A DNA stretch of 64,000 nucleotides from Trema orientale (taxonomy: Eukaryota > Streptophyta > Magnoliopsida > Rosales > Cannabaceae), in assembly GCA_002914845.1 (NCBI GenBank), contig JXTC01000256.1, positions 1 through 64,000 on the forward strand, given 5' to 3'. Of this stretch, positions 23,355 to 34,064 are shown piece after piece. A program made the position numbers and the translations under genes. The notes under the pieces are model-generated. The model worked only from the letters and a program-made list of their open reading frames with translations, was not told the DNA's origin and did not search any database. Each line of letters begins with the position of its first letter. Position 1 is the stretch's first letter.

Positions 23355-26300
23355 AGCCGACATGTATCTGGTTAAAGTAACATACAGCAACAGTGACAAT
23401 TTTAATGGCTCCATCTACAGCATCACCAACTTTAGTCAACCCTGCAGTAAACTGTTTGCTACCATCTGGATTTTTTGAATGGCCAGTGAAGTATCTGCAA
23501 AGTGCAATTTACGCAGTAAAGCATCAGTCGATTGTGTGAGAGAGAGAGGAGCACTGGTGAAGATTACCTCACCAGAAGGACAACCAACAGAGAGAGAGAG
23601 AGAAGCACTAGCAAAGATTACCTAACCAGAAGGACAACCAAAACAGCGAAAGCTACTGTAAGCCCAACAATTCCAATGAATGTTGCAACCCCATTCAAGC
23701 GTACCTAATAAAAAAAACTCAACAAATGGGTAAAAAAGGAATGCAATACAAAAAATTCCATTTAAAAAGAAAGAGAGAAGAACAATAAGATGCGAAAACT
23801 CACCTGTAAAGGTGTTTCTTCACCAGTGTCTTCTGAAATACTAGCCATGAGCAATCCCCATTCAGTATTAATTCCAACACTTGTGACCTGAAGTAAATAA
23901 GTTCTTTTGAGATAATGCAAATCAGATTATGTTCAAAGCAATAAGGACTCAACTTACGCCTAAAATATCAGTGATTCAATAATACAAATATACAACATAC
24001 TTTTACCCTGATATAATGAAACCATGACCCTATTAAATGTATGATTTTGTTGAAAGCATATCACATGAAATATTAGGATCCTATCATAGAACAATATTGT
24101 GCACAAAAAACCTTGACACAAGCTTATGAAAGTGCAAACTCCTTTTTCTGTAAAATATCAAAAGTTCCGAAACTAATTATCCACCTCTACCTTAAAGGCA
24201 TTTAATGTGTTCCAGGCATAGAGGTTCTGAAATCTGACTTTTCTTTTTCCCTCTCTTAACAAAATGAAAGATAAGAATATAACGAATGGAGGACCGGGTG
24301 TACGAAAAAAAGAGCCAATCTCTCGATACATCAGAGAACAATCAACCCCTGAGAACTTTCTTGGCATACAATCACAGGGCTACAAAACATAATTCTACTC
24401 CACAGCCCCATAATCATAAGAAGCAGCCTTAAGATTCTTTTAATGCCTATATACACAACAAATCAACTGCTGTGATCCATAGCACCCTAGACTACTTTTT
24501 ATAACCAAATGCATTATCTGTCTCTTAGCCTACTCAAACAAATATGTTGCATTGCATGAACAGACTAAAAGAATATTAAAGCCTAAACGACAGATTATTG
24601 TGCGTNATTGGGAAGAAGCAATACATGTCTTCTAAAACATTAAAATATATATTAGAAGAATAAAAAAACAAAGCAAGACAGAACTTTACCAGCATCATAC
24701 CACTACCGTCAGCTACTTTACACCCAGACATTAAAAATGGTTGCTTAGAGTCCTTATGAACCTGCAATAGAATATAACTTCAGCTTCAAAACGGGAAACG
24801 GAAGAAGTAAACACAGCATACTGCACAACAAAACCTAGGCTCACAATTTTGCTTTCTCCAGTCATGCTGGATTCATCTATTGCAAGTGAATGACCAGAGA
24901 TTAAAATACCATCAGCGGGAACCTAGCATAGAAAAAGCATAACTGCATAAGTCTAAACTTCATTTGAAATAAAAAGAAGAAAAGAAAAAAGTAATAATTA
25001 AATTAAAAGAAGAATTATAGAATAAGAAAACAGCCAACATACCTGGTTACCGATATTAAGAGGTATTACGTCACCGACAACAATATCATAAATTGAAACT
25101 TCAATTCTTCTACCACCTCTAATGACCTGTTTGCATGTGCCTTAAAAAAATGAGAAACCCATATGTATATCCAAAAAGAATGGAAAAGACATGACAGAGA
25201 TTGGCACCATAAAAACTCACCTGCAAATGTATGTTTCTCTTCTCCTCGTTTAAGTTTTGAAACTGAAGAGATTGTCTGTAATCACTAATGGCTATGCAGT
25301 GGCAAGAATAAAGTACCAAAAAGAAAATTAGTAAAGAAGACATCTATTCACAGAAAGGAGTAAAATAATTGCCACAAAATGATTAAATGAAACAAACAGT
25401 TGAGGACATCATCTGATGCACAAAAATATTTGGAGCGACAATAATTTCATTCCTACCAAAATGACTTCTACTTTTAATACTTGACTATGAACTAGAACGA
25501 TCAAAGGCTAAAAGAAACTACAATTTGCCCACATCGTCCATGAACACTATAACCAATTTTCTAACAAAAATATTATTATGTCAAAACTATGAAAAATATG
25601 CCTCTGGGGCAACATAAGGTATAATATAAGCTTTGAAAAAGTTGAAGCGACATAATATAATGCTTCTCAAAAATGCACCTATTACAGTACTCAAACCAAG
25701 GAAAATGGACACTTTTCTCAAAGAAAAATATAGAACATCAAAACACCATTTCAGAGAGTTTTGTTAAGAAGGGTCGAGAAGACAACAGCAAGTTAATTAG
25801 TACTATGATAGTCGGCTAAGATTAAGAACAAAAACATGAGACAAAAATAGTCGATTCATATTTTAAAACAAATTCTCCCAAAAGAAAGTCATTTAATACC
25901 TGTTGTAACAATAACAAGAAGAACCGCAAAAGCAATGCTTCCTCCATCATACCATCCTTCCTTTATACCCTATATATGAAAATGAAAGTGTGAAGATAAA
26001 ACCACAAAAATAAGAGGTTTTAGACACAAAATATTATTTCCCCCAAAAAGAGGCAGCTGATTAAAAACTAAGCAAACCAGTTTTAAAAGGGACAGAAACC
26101 TAAGAGCATGTCAAACTTAAAAAAGATAGAAACCTTAACACGTCTCAAGACAGGCAAATATAAACTATGAACTATGAATTCCACTTGCAGCTAAGAATAC
26201 TCACCTCAGTCTTAATACCCAAAGCCAGGGAAGCCACTGCAGCTACCATCAATATGATCAAAGTAAGATCTTGCCATGCTTCCCACAGAAACATCTATGA

Positions 26301-28919
26301 GACAGAAAAATGAGCATGGAAGTTAAAAAGGACTCCCCTACTAACCAAAAAGATACAAATTGTCCTCTTTCTGAGGTATTGAAAAAAAATAAAAAATAAA
26401 AAAAAAAAAACGGAAGAAGAAATGATGACATTCTCTTCCAAGTGAAATGAATATCAGAATCTAAAAGCTGCATTAAAATTACCCAAAAACTCCTCCCTTT
26501 TTTTCGTGGATATGTGTTTGATCCAAAAGCATTTTTTCTCTTAAGTAAGTCTTCATCATCTCCATGGATTCCCTTTTCTAAATTTGTTTTAAGTAAATCT
26601 GCTATCCCTTTAACCTGATTTATAAAAAAAAAATAAAGGAAAGGGTTGGATATTTTCATTAAACAAAGAATAAAATAAACAATGGAAACTGTTTTGGTTT
26701 GCGGTTACCCCGCCATAGTGTTGCAGTGTAGGTAAACTATGATCTCTTGTCATAGAAGCAAGTTGCTCTTGTCCAATTGCAAAATCACCACTTTCAGGCC
26801 GAGGTGGTTTTTCGATTCCTAAAAGTTGGAAGCACAAAATCAATCATAATTGCGTAATAAAGATTCAACAAGCATGTCTACGGTAGATAGAATTCCAATC
26901 CACATTTTACAACCAAACAACAAAATACTTCCACATACATAGCATTGCATGGTGGGGGCCAACAACAAGATCCATAAACTAATTAAGATAAACACATTAG
27001 ATACAATATGGGATCGAGTTACGTTTTGGCGAATCTATGGGTTGCCAACACTAAGGATTCCACTAATCTTTTCTATTTTCTGATTTATCAAGGAATTGAA
27101 ATCCCTTTGTGAAATTTCAACCGACTTCTCATCCATTGACGTATTGTTGTTATTCCATTAATAATAGTTCTCTTTTTTACTTTGTAAGAGATGACATTTT
27201 ATTAAACGGAAACAAAAGGTCAAAAAAACAAGAGAACAATCGGTCATAGCCAAAAACAAAATCAGAAAGAAATGATCATTGACAGTCTCCCTGCTGGCAA
27301 GCTGCAATAAAATTTTAAAACTAGAAAATCCCTTACTCCTTTGCTAGACACTTTCAAACCTTTTAAAGCACTCTCCCAACGGGAATCTACATAGTACTGC
27401 CAAAATCACTGATTCCTAGATAAGCAAGAATGGTAAGGCCACCACTTAAAGCTTACTACAAACAAATCAACACATCTCATAATAACCCATTCGATTACTC
27501 AGGTAATTTAAGTAGCAAACTCATGACACCATACATGCATAACGGATAACAGATGATCCACACTTTCTAGATTGGTCTCACACATCACGCACCAAAGAGA
27601 AGGTATTAAAGCAATGTGTATGCTAAAAAAGTTAGCATTGTAACAGAGCCATCTTCTGACTAAATGCACAACCTTTACAGTAAGTAAAGCAAAATGAGGA
27701 ATCACATGGGAAATCCAAGTTGTAATTTGATGTAAGATTGTATGTACAGTTGAGGGCAATAATCCAACAAAAGAGAACAAAAAATGAGAACAAGAAGCAA
27801 AAGCAAAGAAAGTACCATTGACTTCTTCTTCTCCAGCTGCTTTAAAAAGGTATGCAGCCTAAGAGAGAAAAATCATTTATTAGAAGGAAAAAAAGACGAA
27901 AAAAATCAACTTTTAAGAACATTTCTTCAATATTAATTACTCGTATAGCTTGTGCATGAGCTCTAATCTTCCTCAATATTTGCTTCTTCTCTTCTTCCTT
28001 TTTCAAATCCAGCGTATATCGGAATCTACGAGAAGCATTTAGCACAAGCGCCGCTTGCTACAAAAAGATTAAAAGGAAAAAAAAAAAAAAAAAAATCTAG
28101 TTAGCCCAAATAGGAGAGAAGGAAAAGAAAACTTATACAGCACACAGTATCTTCAATCAGGAAGATAATTTAAATATTTAGTATCAGGCCAAATAAAGAG
28201 TTGTTAAAAATAATGAATTAAACAGGCAGAAGAGATACGACCACGGAAACTAAAGTATCTAAACCTAATTAAAACAGAACCATTTTGGCCTTAAACTAAA
28301 TAAAAGAACCAAATAATTCCAACTAGGAAACACCTTCCACTATATTCCTTAATCTATTGATAACCAAAATAACAAAGAATTGGGGAAAAGAAAGATGATG
28401 AAATCGATACCGTCAATTTTTAACGAAGTAACTCAACAAGTTGAGAAAAATGGGGTGTTTTGAGATTTTGGACTAACAAAATATCAAAGATCAGCTGCCT
28501 AAAGAGTTGAGAATCCAAACCCAAACATGATAGAACAAATCCAACGTGCAAGTAAAATCCAGTATTAGACAGAGGTCAGGCATGAATATACATACACAGT
28601 GACCAGGATACCAAATTCATATTTCATCCCCGAGATTAAGCCACAATTACACATTATTACTAATAATAATAATAAATAAATCGCATAAAAGTGAGAACCA
28701 CAATGAATCTAATCTAAACAATAAATAGAGATTATATAGGTAAAGAAATAGAAAGATTACCCTCCATCGCCTAAGGCGGGCAACAGAAGCGTTTTTAGTA
28801 CTGGCTATATAGAAAGGATCGGAGGAGGACTCGTCGTCTTCCACGGCGGCGGCAGGGTGGCTGGTTCCAGCCTCCAGATCACTGGTAGGGGGCTGCGGCG
28901 AGCCCCTAGAGTTATTCAT
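15055..28919 (-). CDS. ACA10: Autoinhibited Ca2+-transporting ATPase, plasma-membrane type (ACA10/ACA8-like), 33 exons
   Basis: P2B Ca2+ pump: ATP-driven export of Ca2+ from the cytosol, held inactive by an N-terminal domain until calmodulin binds. Exons, in transcript order: 28919-28761, 28057-27941, 27858-27816, 26818-26709, 26614-26483, 26294-26205, 25969-25900, 25291-25221, 25126-25043, 24922-24845, 24761-24690, 23887-23804, 23704-23622, 23494-23386, 23244-23189, 22773-22731, 22629-22546, 22396-22259, 22168-22103, 22021-21923, 20927-20817, 20263-20093, 19388-19329, 18369-18205, 18096-17980, 17607-17509, 17241-17104, 17028-16928, 16524-16479, 16393-16259, 15666-15559, 15475-15384, 15163-15055. 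They total 3240 bases (1079 residues), close to Arabidopsis ACA8/ACA10. All introns are GT-AG and all phases agree. The start is the first ATG giving the conserved N terminus. The N terminus ([20 protein letters not shown], then KKEEEKK and [16 protein letters not shown]) resembles ACA10 more than ACA8, from memory. Plasma-membrane location is inferred from that. Confidence 0.95.
17980..22629 (-). CDS. ACA10: Ca2+-ATPase exons 17-25: phosphorylation and nucleotide-binding domains
   Basis: Residues 468-804. The catalytic Asp486 is in CSDKTGTLT (exon 17). The residue five before it is Glu481 (GSAETICSD), where I expect Thr in Arabidopsis ACAs. The nucleotide-binding loop has KGA at 606-608 (exon 21). 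The hinge motif MVTGDN is at 713-718 (exon 24). [11 protein letters not shown], binding Mg2+, is at 792-802 (exon 25). All core catalytic residues are intact. Confidence 0.95.
20317..20530 (-). repeat. Three-unit minisatellite in intron 21
   Basis: A unit of about 68-83 bp starting 'gaattgaattttaga' and ending in a GA run is repeated at 20317, 20385 and 20468. It lies between exons 22 and 21 on the plus-strand map. The variable part is the length of the GA and A runs. Confidence 0.8.
22731..23887 (-). CDS. ACA10: Ca2+-ATPase exons 12-16: TM3-TM4 with the PEGL calcium site
   Basis: Residues 343-467. TM3 is about 372-396 ([20 protein letters not shown]). TM4 holds the PEGL motif at residues 443-446 (exon 15), whose backbone and Glu bind Ca2+. 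Exon 16 leads into the phosphorylation domain. Exon 13 ends inside an Arg codon at 23622; a degenerate second copy of this exon end and donor lies in the intron. Confidence 0.95.
23322..23352. repeat. (CA)n microsatellite in intron 14
   Basis: About 15 CA units between exons 15 and 14 of the Ca2+-ATPase gene. Confidence 0.9.
23540..23646 (-). repeat. Duplicated exon 13 end with second splice donor
   Basis: Two adjacent copies of about 50 bases: 23591-23646 spans the true exon 13 end and donor, and 23540-23590 in the intron repeats the GA run, 'agattacct', 'accagaaggacaacca'. The second copy keeps a GAG|GTAATC donor 54 bases downstream of the real one. Confidence 0.8.
24606..24606. other. Undetermined base (n)
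   Basis: A single n in intron 11 of the Ca2+-ATPase gene. It does not affect coding sequence. Confidence 0.95.
24690..26818 (-). CDS. ACA10: Ca2+-ATPase exons 4-11: TM1-TM2 and actuator domain
   Basis: Residues 107-342. TM1 and TM2 lie roughly at 185-245 (exons 6-7: [17 protein letters not shown] and [12 protein letters not shown]). The actuator domain follows with [20 protein letters not shown] and the dephosphorylation motif TGES at residues 313-316 (exon 10). Exons 7 and 8 are split within a codon (70 + 71 bases). Confidence 0.95.
27175..27780 (-). mobile_element. 5'-truncated L1-type LINE in intron 3
   Basis: On the minus strand an open frame near 27780-27508 contains [17 protein letters not shown], which matches the zinc-binding C-terminal part (zf-RVT type) of plant L1 ORF2. 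It is followed by about 330 bases of 3' UTR with AATAAA close to the end and a short A-rich tail near 27177. Only the 3' end was copied, as is usual for target-primed reverse transcription. It lies in the same orientation as the host gene. The exact 5' limit and a target duplication could not be fixed. Confidence 0.65.
27816..28919 (-). CDS. ACA10: Ca2+-ATPase exons 1-3: N-terminal autoinhibitory and calmodulin-binding domain
   Basis: Residues 1-107. The first 45 residues are acidic and rich in Pro/Ser. From about residue 48 comes the amphipathic basic segment [20 protein letters not shown], the calmodulin-binding site of this family, with an aromatic anchor Trp at 52. Exon 1 ends at the Arg after that Trp, so the intron splits the calmodulin site. 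Residues 73-107 form a charged helix and the linker to the membrane domain. Confidence 0.95.
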
Positions 28920-29230
28920 CTTCGAAATGTATCAACTGTCGCAGGAGAGATGGCACCGTTAGCTACTTGCTCCTAATCACTCCAATCAAATTCATTCATA
29001 TATTCCAAAATAATTCCAAATCAATCAACACACTAAATTCCACACTTCTCAACCCCAATTTTCAAACCGAATAGAATCAAATCAAATCAAACCAAACCAA
29101 ACACAATCGAAACTAGGCTTTTCTCTCATCTCATGAGTAGAATAACACTCCAGTACCACTCTCCTCTCCTCTCCTCTCCTGAACACTCCATCGAATTAGA
29201 GAAAAACGCGTTAGGGTTCCAAAAGGCTTA
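28920..29230 (-). promoter_or_regulatory. Probable 5' UTR / proximal promoter of the Ca2+-ATPase gene
   Basis: Upstream of the ATG. It contains a (CTCTC)n pyrimidine run on the plus strand at about 29159-29179, seen as GA-rich leader on the gene's strand. 'gcgacag' followed by 'ttgatacatttcgaag' and the ATG could be an intron acceptor for a leader intron. Transcription start not determinable. Confidence 0.4.
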
Positions 29231-29439
29231 AAGTAAGGCTAAAGTCCTATACTTATGCTATGCAGGGAAAAAAAAAAAAAAAAATTATAATAATAATAAT
29301 AGAAATAAATAAATAAATAAAAAGGTCTGGTAACTTTTTGACCTATTCTACTACTACCCTATTAGAATTAAAATATTAATGAGATTTACAACAGTAATCA
29401 ATAATAATAACTATAACGATAATAAGAAGAGGCGTTTTG

Positions 29440-29551
29440 TGTTTTTATTTAATGCTTGTAATTTACTTGAGAAGAGAAGACAAGAGAGAGAACGTAACAG
29501 TCAAGACTCAAGCGAGGCACCGCTCCTTTACTATCTCCACCGGGAATAAGG
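29440..29551 (+). promoter_or_regulatory. Possible non-coding first exon of a divergent transcript
   Basis: A GA-rich, leader-like stretch ends in 'gggaataag' followed by a strong donor 'gtaagtct' at 29552. It resembles a plant 5' UTR exon on the strand opposite the Ca2+-ATPase. No downstream coding exon was found in the next 5 kb, so this is speculative. Confidence 0.2.
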
Positions 29552-29657
29552 TAAGTCTTCCTTCGTCTCCTTCTTCTCCACAATTCCTGCGCAGAAACTG
29601 GTAAACAAGTAGCAATGAAAACACAATGAGGAACTAATATTTAAAATGAAATGTTAA

Positions 29658-29688
<31 letters not shown>

Positions 29689-31579
29689 TCTCTCTGAATA
29701 TATTTACATGGCCGGTTTGGTTGGGCGGTTCGCGAGACTCTATAAATTTTTGGAAAGTGAAAATCTGAAACGCCTTATCTCGAAAAGAAAAAATTAAATA
29801 TATTATCATTTATTTTAATAAAATATTTTTTTAATTCTAAAAAAAATGATAATAATCGTAATTTCTGTATTTTGTACTTTTATATTTATATCCTCCGGTG
29901 AACAGTTGGACATTCACATGGAAGAAGCGTGAGTTTACTACCTAACGGGAATCGGTTTTGCACCACTTTATGATTTGAATCACATTTACAGCAAACATAT
30001 TTTTTTGGGCAACATTCTCTTTTTTTTTTTTTTTTAGGGAAAACTTTTTTTTTTGGGGGTAGCATCTCGTTCTCAGCAAACATTTAATTTGAAATTTAAG
30101 AATGAAACCAAAATAAGGAAATGAAGCATATGTTATACGGCTCTTCATAAATGGAAAAAGAATAAAAATTAATAATGGAACAAAATCAAAACCATCATAA
30201 AAATAAAACTGGCTTGAATTACACCTATTACTTTCGGTTTTTAACCCGAGAAGGAAAAATCAAATTAAATGTACATGAATAACTTTTCAAAAATGTGGTT
30301 TAAAATTAGGATCATATTCATCACTATCTTTTAGGCTTTTTTTTTTTTGAACTTTTATCTTTTGGGCTTTTTGCTTTACTTAAATAACCAAATATAAAAC
30401 ACTTACTATTTTAGTTGAGCCTATAAGAAAATTTTTGGTTAACGTAAATATTATGATACGGAAAAAGAGAGAAGGAAAAGAAGAGAACATGTGGCCAACT
30501 CAGAAATTGAAACCAAAAGAAAAGAATTGCGTGTGTTGTGGAAAAACTAATAGTATTGCTGCAAAGGGAAGCAAGACGTGTGGGATTCGGAACAGAAAGG
30601 CAAGTGCCGAGTGTCGAAAATGCATGGCCATAATATCAAATCAAAGTCCATCGATGAAGCTATACGCGTAAGGAGAGTAAACACGTTGCTTCTTTTTCTA
30701 AGTGCAAATAATCACGTAACAGCCTCTATATATAAATGAATGTATGAAAAGAATCTCTCTCTCTCTCTCTCTCTCCAAGTATAGTATATATGTAATAAAG
30801 AAGCTTCAGAGAAAAACAGAAAAGAGAAAAAGTGATGCACAAAGTCTTGAAGAAAATGTTTGAGGTGTCAAGTGGCTAGCGAAACAGAAATGAGTCACTC
30901 CTTTTGAGAATTGCTAACTATATATTTATAACATTATGAGTAACATCATATCATGATCTGACAATAGTAATTGCTATTGTGTATGTTATAGAAAGATAAT
31001 AGTATATACATATGATCTGTTATTTAATGCTTTTTTGTGATTATACTTTGGCCATGCATATGTATTAGTCTTAACCGGTCACTGCTCAATGTATTAATTA
31101 AGGTTAATATATAAGTACTGCAGCTCCATATATCGCTTCTAAATATTTGAAGAAAAAAATTGTCATTGTGTTTTCTCTTTTTTTTTTTTTTCCCTCATAT
31201 ATATATAGAGAGAGATTACTAGAGTCGTGTTAAGCTCGCTGGCTTGCCTTATCTTTAAAAATTAGGCTAGATATTGATTTGTGGGAGAAGGATATATATT
31301 ACAAACCTAGTTTGAACGCCTTATAACCAAACTGACGTCGAACGATAGTTGGCTGCATGATCATAATTTATATGTCCCAGACAGATATATATATATATAT
31401 ATATATAGCCAAGTGTGCTTTGAATATCATACGGGTTGATGGAGTTGTTACAATTAACGTCAAGCACGTACAGCTAAAGACCAGTATACCTAAACTAGTA
31501 GGAGAACACATAAAACAATATTGCTAGATATATGATCAACTATCAAACCTATATATATGTATATATATATATATATATT
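29552..31579. other. AT-rich intergenic DNA
   Basis: Holds a TA run (about 29661-29690), poly-T runs, a CT run (about 30754-30776) after a TATA-like 'tatatataaatg' (about 30728), and one small open frame (30435-30671, listed separately). No recognisable gene or RNA. Confidence 0.5.
30435..30671 (+). CDS. Small Cys-rich open frame, 78 codons, doubtful
   Basis: Basic peptide with CVCC near residue 33, a further Cys and a C-x2-C (ECRKC) near residue 62, which could form a zinc ribbon-like fold. I recognise no family. The surrounding DNA is non-coding in look, and the ATG context is weak. Could be chance or an unknown small secreted or nuclear protein; no signal peptide is seen. Confidence 0.15.
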   Translation: MVNVNIMIRKKREGKEENMWPTQKLKPKEKNCVCCGKTNSIAAKGSKTCGIRNRKASAECRKCMAIISNQSPSMKLYA

Positions 31580-31817
31580 GGTTGGCACAAATCTAGTAGG
31601 TATTTTTTTTTTTTTACTATACATAGGTATCAATTTGGCCAATGAAAATTTATAATGCACATTTTTTTATAGTAAAAAATAAGAGAGAGAAATAATATTA
31701 ATGATGCACATATTTTTATGTACTTTACTATAGACGTTAGATCACCATTAGATGATAACTAAAAAAGAAATATCTATACATAAGTTAAAAAAAAAAATAA
31801 CTACTAGATTGGCAACC
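31580..31817. mobile_element. TA-flanked MITE, family C
   Basis: Inverted termini 'ggttggcacaaatctagtag' (31580) and the reverse complement of 'ctactagattggcaacc' (ending 31817), each followed inward by a poly-T/poly-A run. TA repeats border the left end and 'tatat' the right. 238 bp, non-coding. Confidence 0.75.
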
Positions 31818-32724
31818 TATATTAGTAAGATTTGAAGTACTTAATTTTGTCGCAATTAATTTTCCTTGTAAAATTGATCTTTCATACGTTGCATTAATTA
31901 TCACCAAAATTAAAACGTTGAAGTGGGAAAGCATTTAAGATAAATTTATGGTCTTCTTGTTTTTTTTGACTCTACAGAGTAAAGAGAACGCTTAGAGATT
32001 TTCTCTTCTAGCATTTAGATAATTAGATCTTCAACTTTTCATTTTACTACCTTTTTTTTTTTTTTCTTGAACTGTCATTTTTCACTTTTTTTTTCCTTTT
32101 TTATTAAAAAAAAATTACTTATACGTACTTATAAATTAGTCAAACTTTCTTCTTCTTTTTTTTTTTAAAGGTATAATTAGTCAAACTTTCATATGCATGG
32201 CAGTTTTTATAAAATCAAAGTGAGAATAGTTACGGCTAATTAAACGCCAAAAAGCAAAACGCCAGAGAGAAACGGAAAAAGGTTCAGTTACCGTAAATGC
32301 AAGTTTTCATAGTTTGAATCAGTTTTGAATAGACTTTAAATAAGAATATTGTGACCGAAAAATAATATAAATTGGCAGATAGCTAAGAGAAGATTTGAAA
32401 TCTAATCTTAGTGGTTCCGGCCGACCAAAAAACCGGCGGGCAAATTATAAGCGCGTCCCATGGCACTAATAATGCACCAAATTATTGACACGTGGTGGGA
32501 GCCCAGATGACTAAGAATATTATCAACCCACCGAAAGACATATGGCCCCGAGCTAATTATGTTCTCGTCAAAATTCTAATTTGATTTGTTTCAGCTTTTC
32601 TCTATAATATTTTGACCAGACCGGGGAAACTAGTTTAGAAAAATGGAAAAATATACGTTCTTTTTCGTAAAGAGAATTTCTTTTTTTTCTCAAGTAATTT
32701 TATAGACGGAATTCTCACTTTCAC
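31818..32724. other. AT-rich intergenic DNA
   Basis: No gene recognised. A G-box/ABRE-like 'gacacgtggtgg' at about 32488 sits in a slightly GC-richer block (32430-32560) that could be an old promoter. Confidence 0.4.
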
Positions 32725-32727
32725 TTA

Positions 32728-33015
32728 GGCTCCATTTGGAACTCAGATTTTGGAAGGAAAAAAATTGCAAGAAAAACGTTATGGAAAAAGAGAGAAGAAA
32801 ATACTTCTCCTAAAAGTTTATATAACTTTATTTTGATATTTTTTATTTTACTAATTAATGTGTCAAAATTCTATATATTAAAAAATGATATCAAATTTAA
32901 TTTTCGCTTTTTTTAAAAAAAATTTCTATCGTTTTTTGTTTAAATTCAAATAAAAGAAAATGAAATTCTTTGGAATTTTTTTTTTCCTACTAAAATCTAA
33001 ATTCCAAACAAAGCC
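32728..33015. mobile_element. Tourist-like MITE (PIF/Harbinger)
   Basis: Termini 'ggctccatttgga' and 'tccaaacaaagcc', with a TTA target duplication on both sides (32725-32727, 33016-33018). The inverted similarity extends about 40 bases inward. 288 bp, non-coding. A 3-bp TTA duplication is the hallmark of this superfamily. Confidence 0.85.
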
Positions 33016-33018
33016 TTA

Positions 33019-34064
33019 AGTTTTATTATTACCGTTTCACTGACGGAAATTTGAAGTATGTATTGGATTTTCTTTCCAAGTTAGGAAAAAAACGAGGGAT
33101 TATTTCTTTTTTTCTTTAACAAAAGAAAAGAAAAGGAGCAGAGTTATGTATATACGTACCAAGAAATGCGGAAAGTTGCAGAAAACCCCAGAAAGCTAGG
33201 TTAAGAACTTCGACAGAGAAAATGAGAATCGCGGTCGTGGTCGGAGGAGGTCGAATTCGGTTGCCGCTGCATAATCACGAAGAATGCAAATTCATATTTA
33301 TCAGTACATTTATCTAATTATAAGTTGTATATATATGTAGTTTATATATATATGTGAAACTATAAATGAGACTAATATATAAGTCGAACCTAGCAATTTA
33401 TACTATGCACGTATTCTTCAAAATGAGAACTATATAACTATGTGTAGCGAAAATTTGAAGATTTTCCTTAAAAACAAAAAAGAAAAAGGAAAATTTGGCG
33501 ATTTGTGAATGTATGGATATTTAAGTCTCGGAGTAAATATTGATGAAAGATAGTGTATGATCTAAAGTTTCATCAATGTTGTAAGATAATAGTTTGTAAG
33601 TCGATGAGCTAGGCTAGCCAATTGATCAGAAGAATCAATACCAAGTTTATCACCGTAGGCAAATGGCAAATAGCAAAAGGCTAGAATAAAGCAAAAGTAA
33701 ACAAGTTACTCAATAGTCAATATGGATATGGTGAAACAACTTTATTAAAAAGAAATGTAAATATATATATATATGTGTGTATAAATGTATGTATGGCGAA
33801 ACAACTTTACACGTTTGGTTTGGTTAATTTCTTTTTCCTTTTTCTTGTGGAGCTAAAGCGTCGAATTATTCATTAAATTCGTACGGATATAAAAGTGCAA
33901 AATTAATGAAAAGCGCTATATATAGGAACGGAAATCCATTTTTTCCCGACCAATATGATCCAACTTTCTGATACGGCCGTACGTAAATTAGGTTAGAAAA
34001 CAAGAATAAGAAGAGGCCTACATGCACGGCTTGTAATATATATATATATATATATATATATACG
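33019..34064. other. AT-rich intergenic DNA with one exon-like remnant
   Basis: Frame 33222-33317 begins MRIAVVVGGG, resembling the first residues of an FAD-binding Rossmann domain, then diverges and stops after 31 codons. Otherwise only TA runs (34036-34061) and AT-rich sequence. Confidence 0.4.

Noticed and set aside
30700-31060. Possible microRNA gene after a TATA-like box
   Set aside because: No long hairpin and no known mature microRNA sequence recognised.
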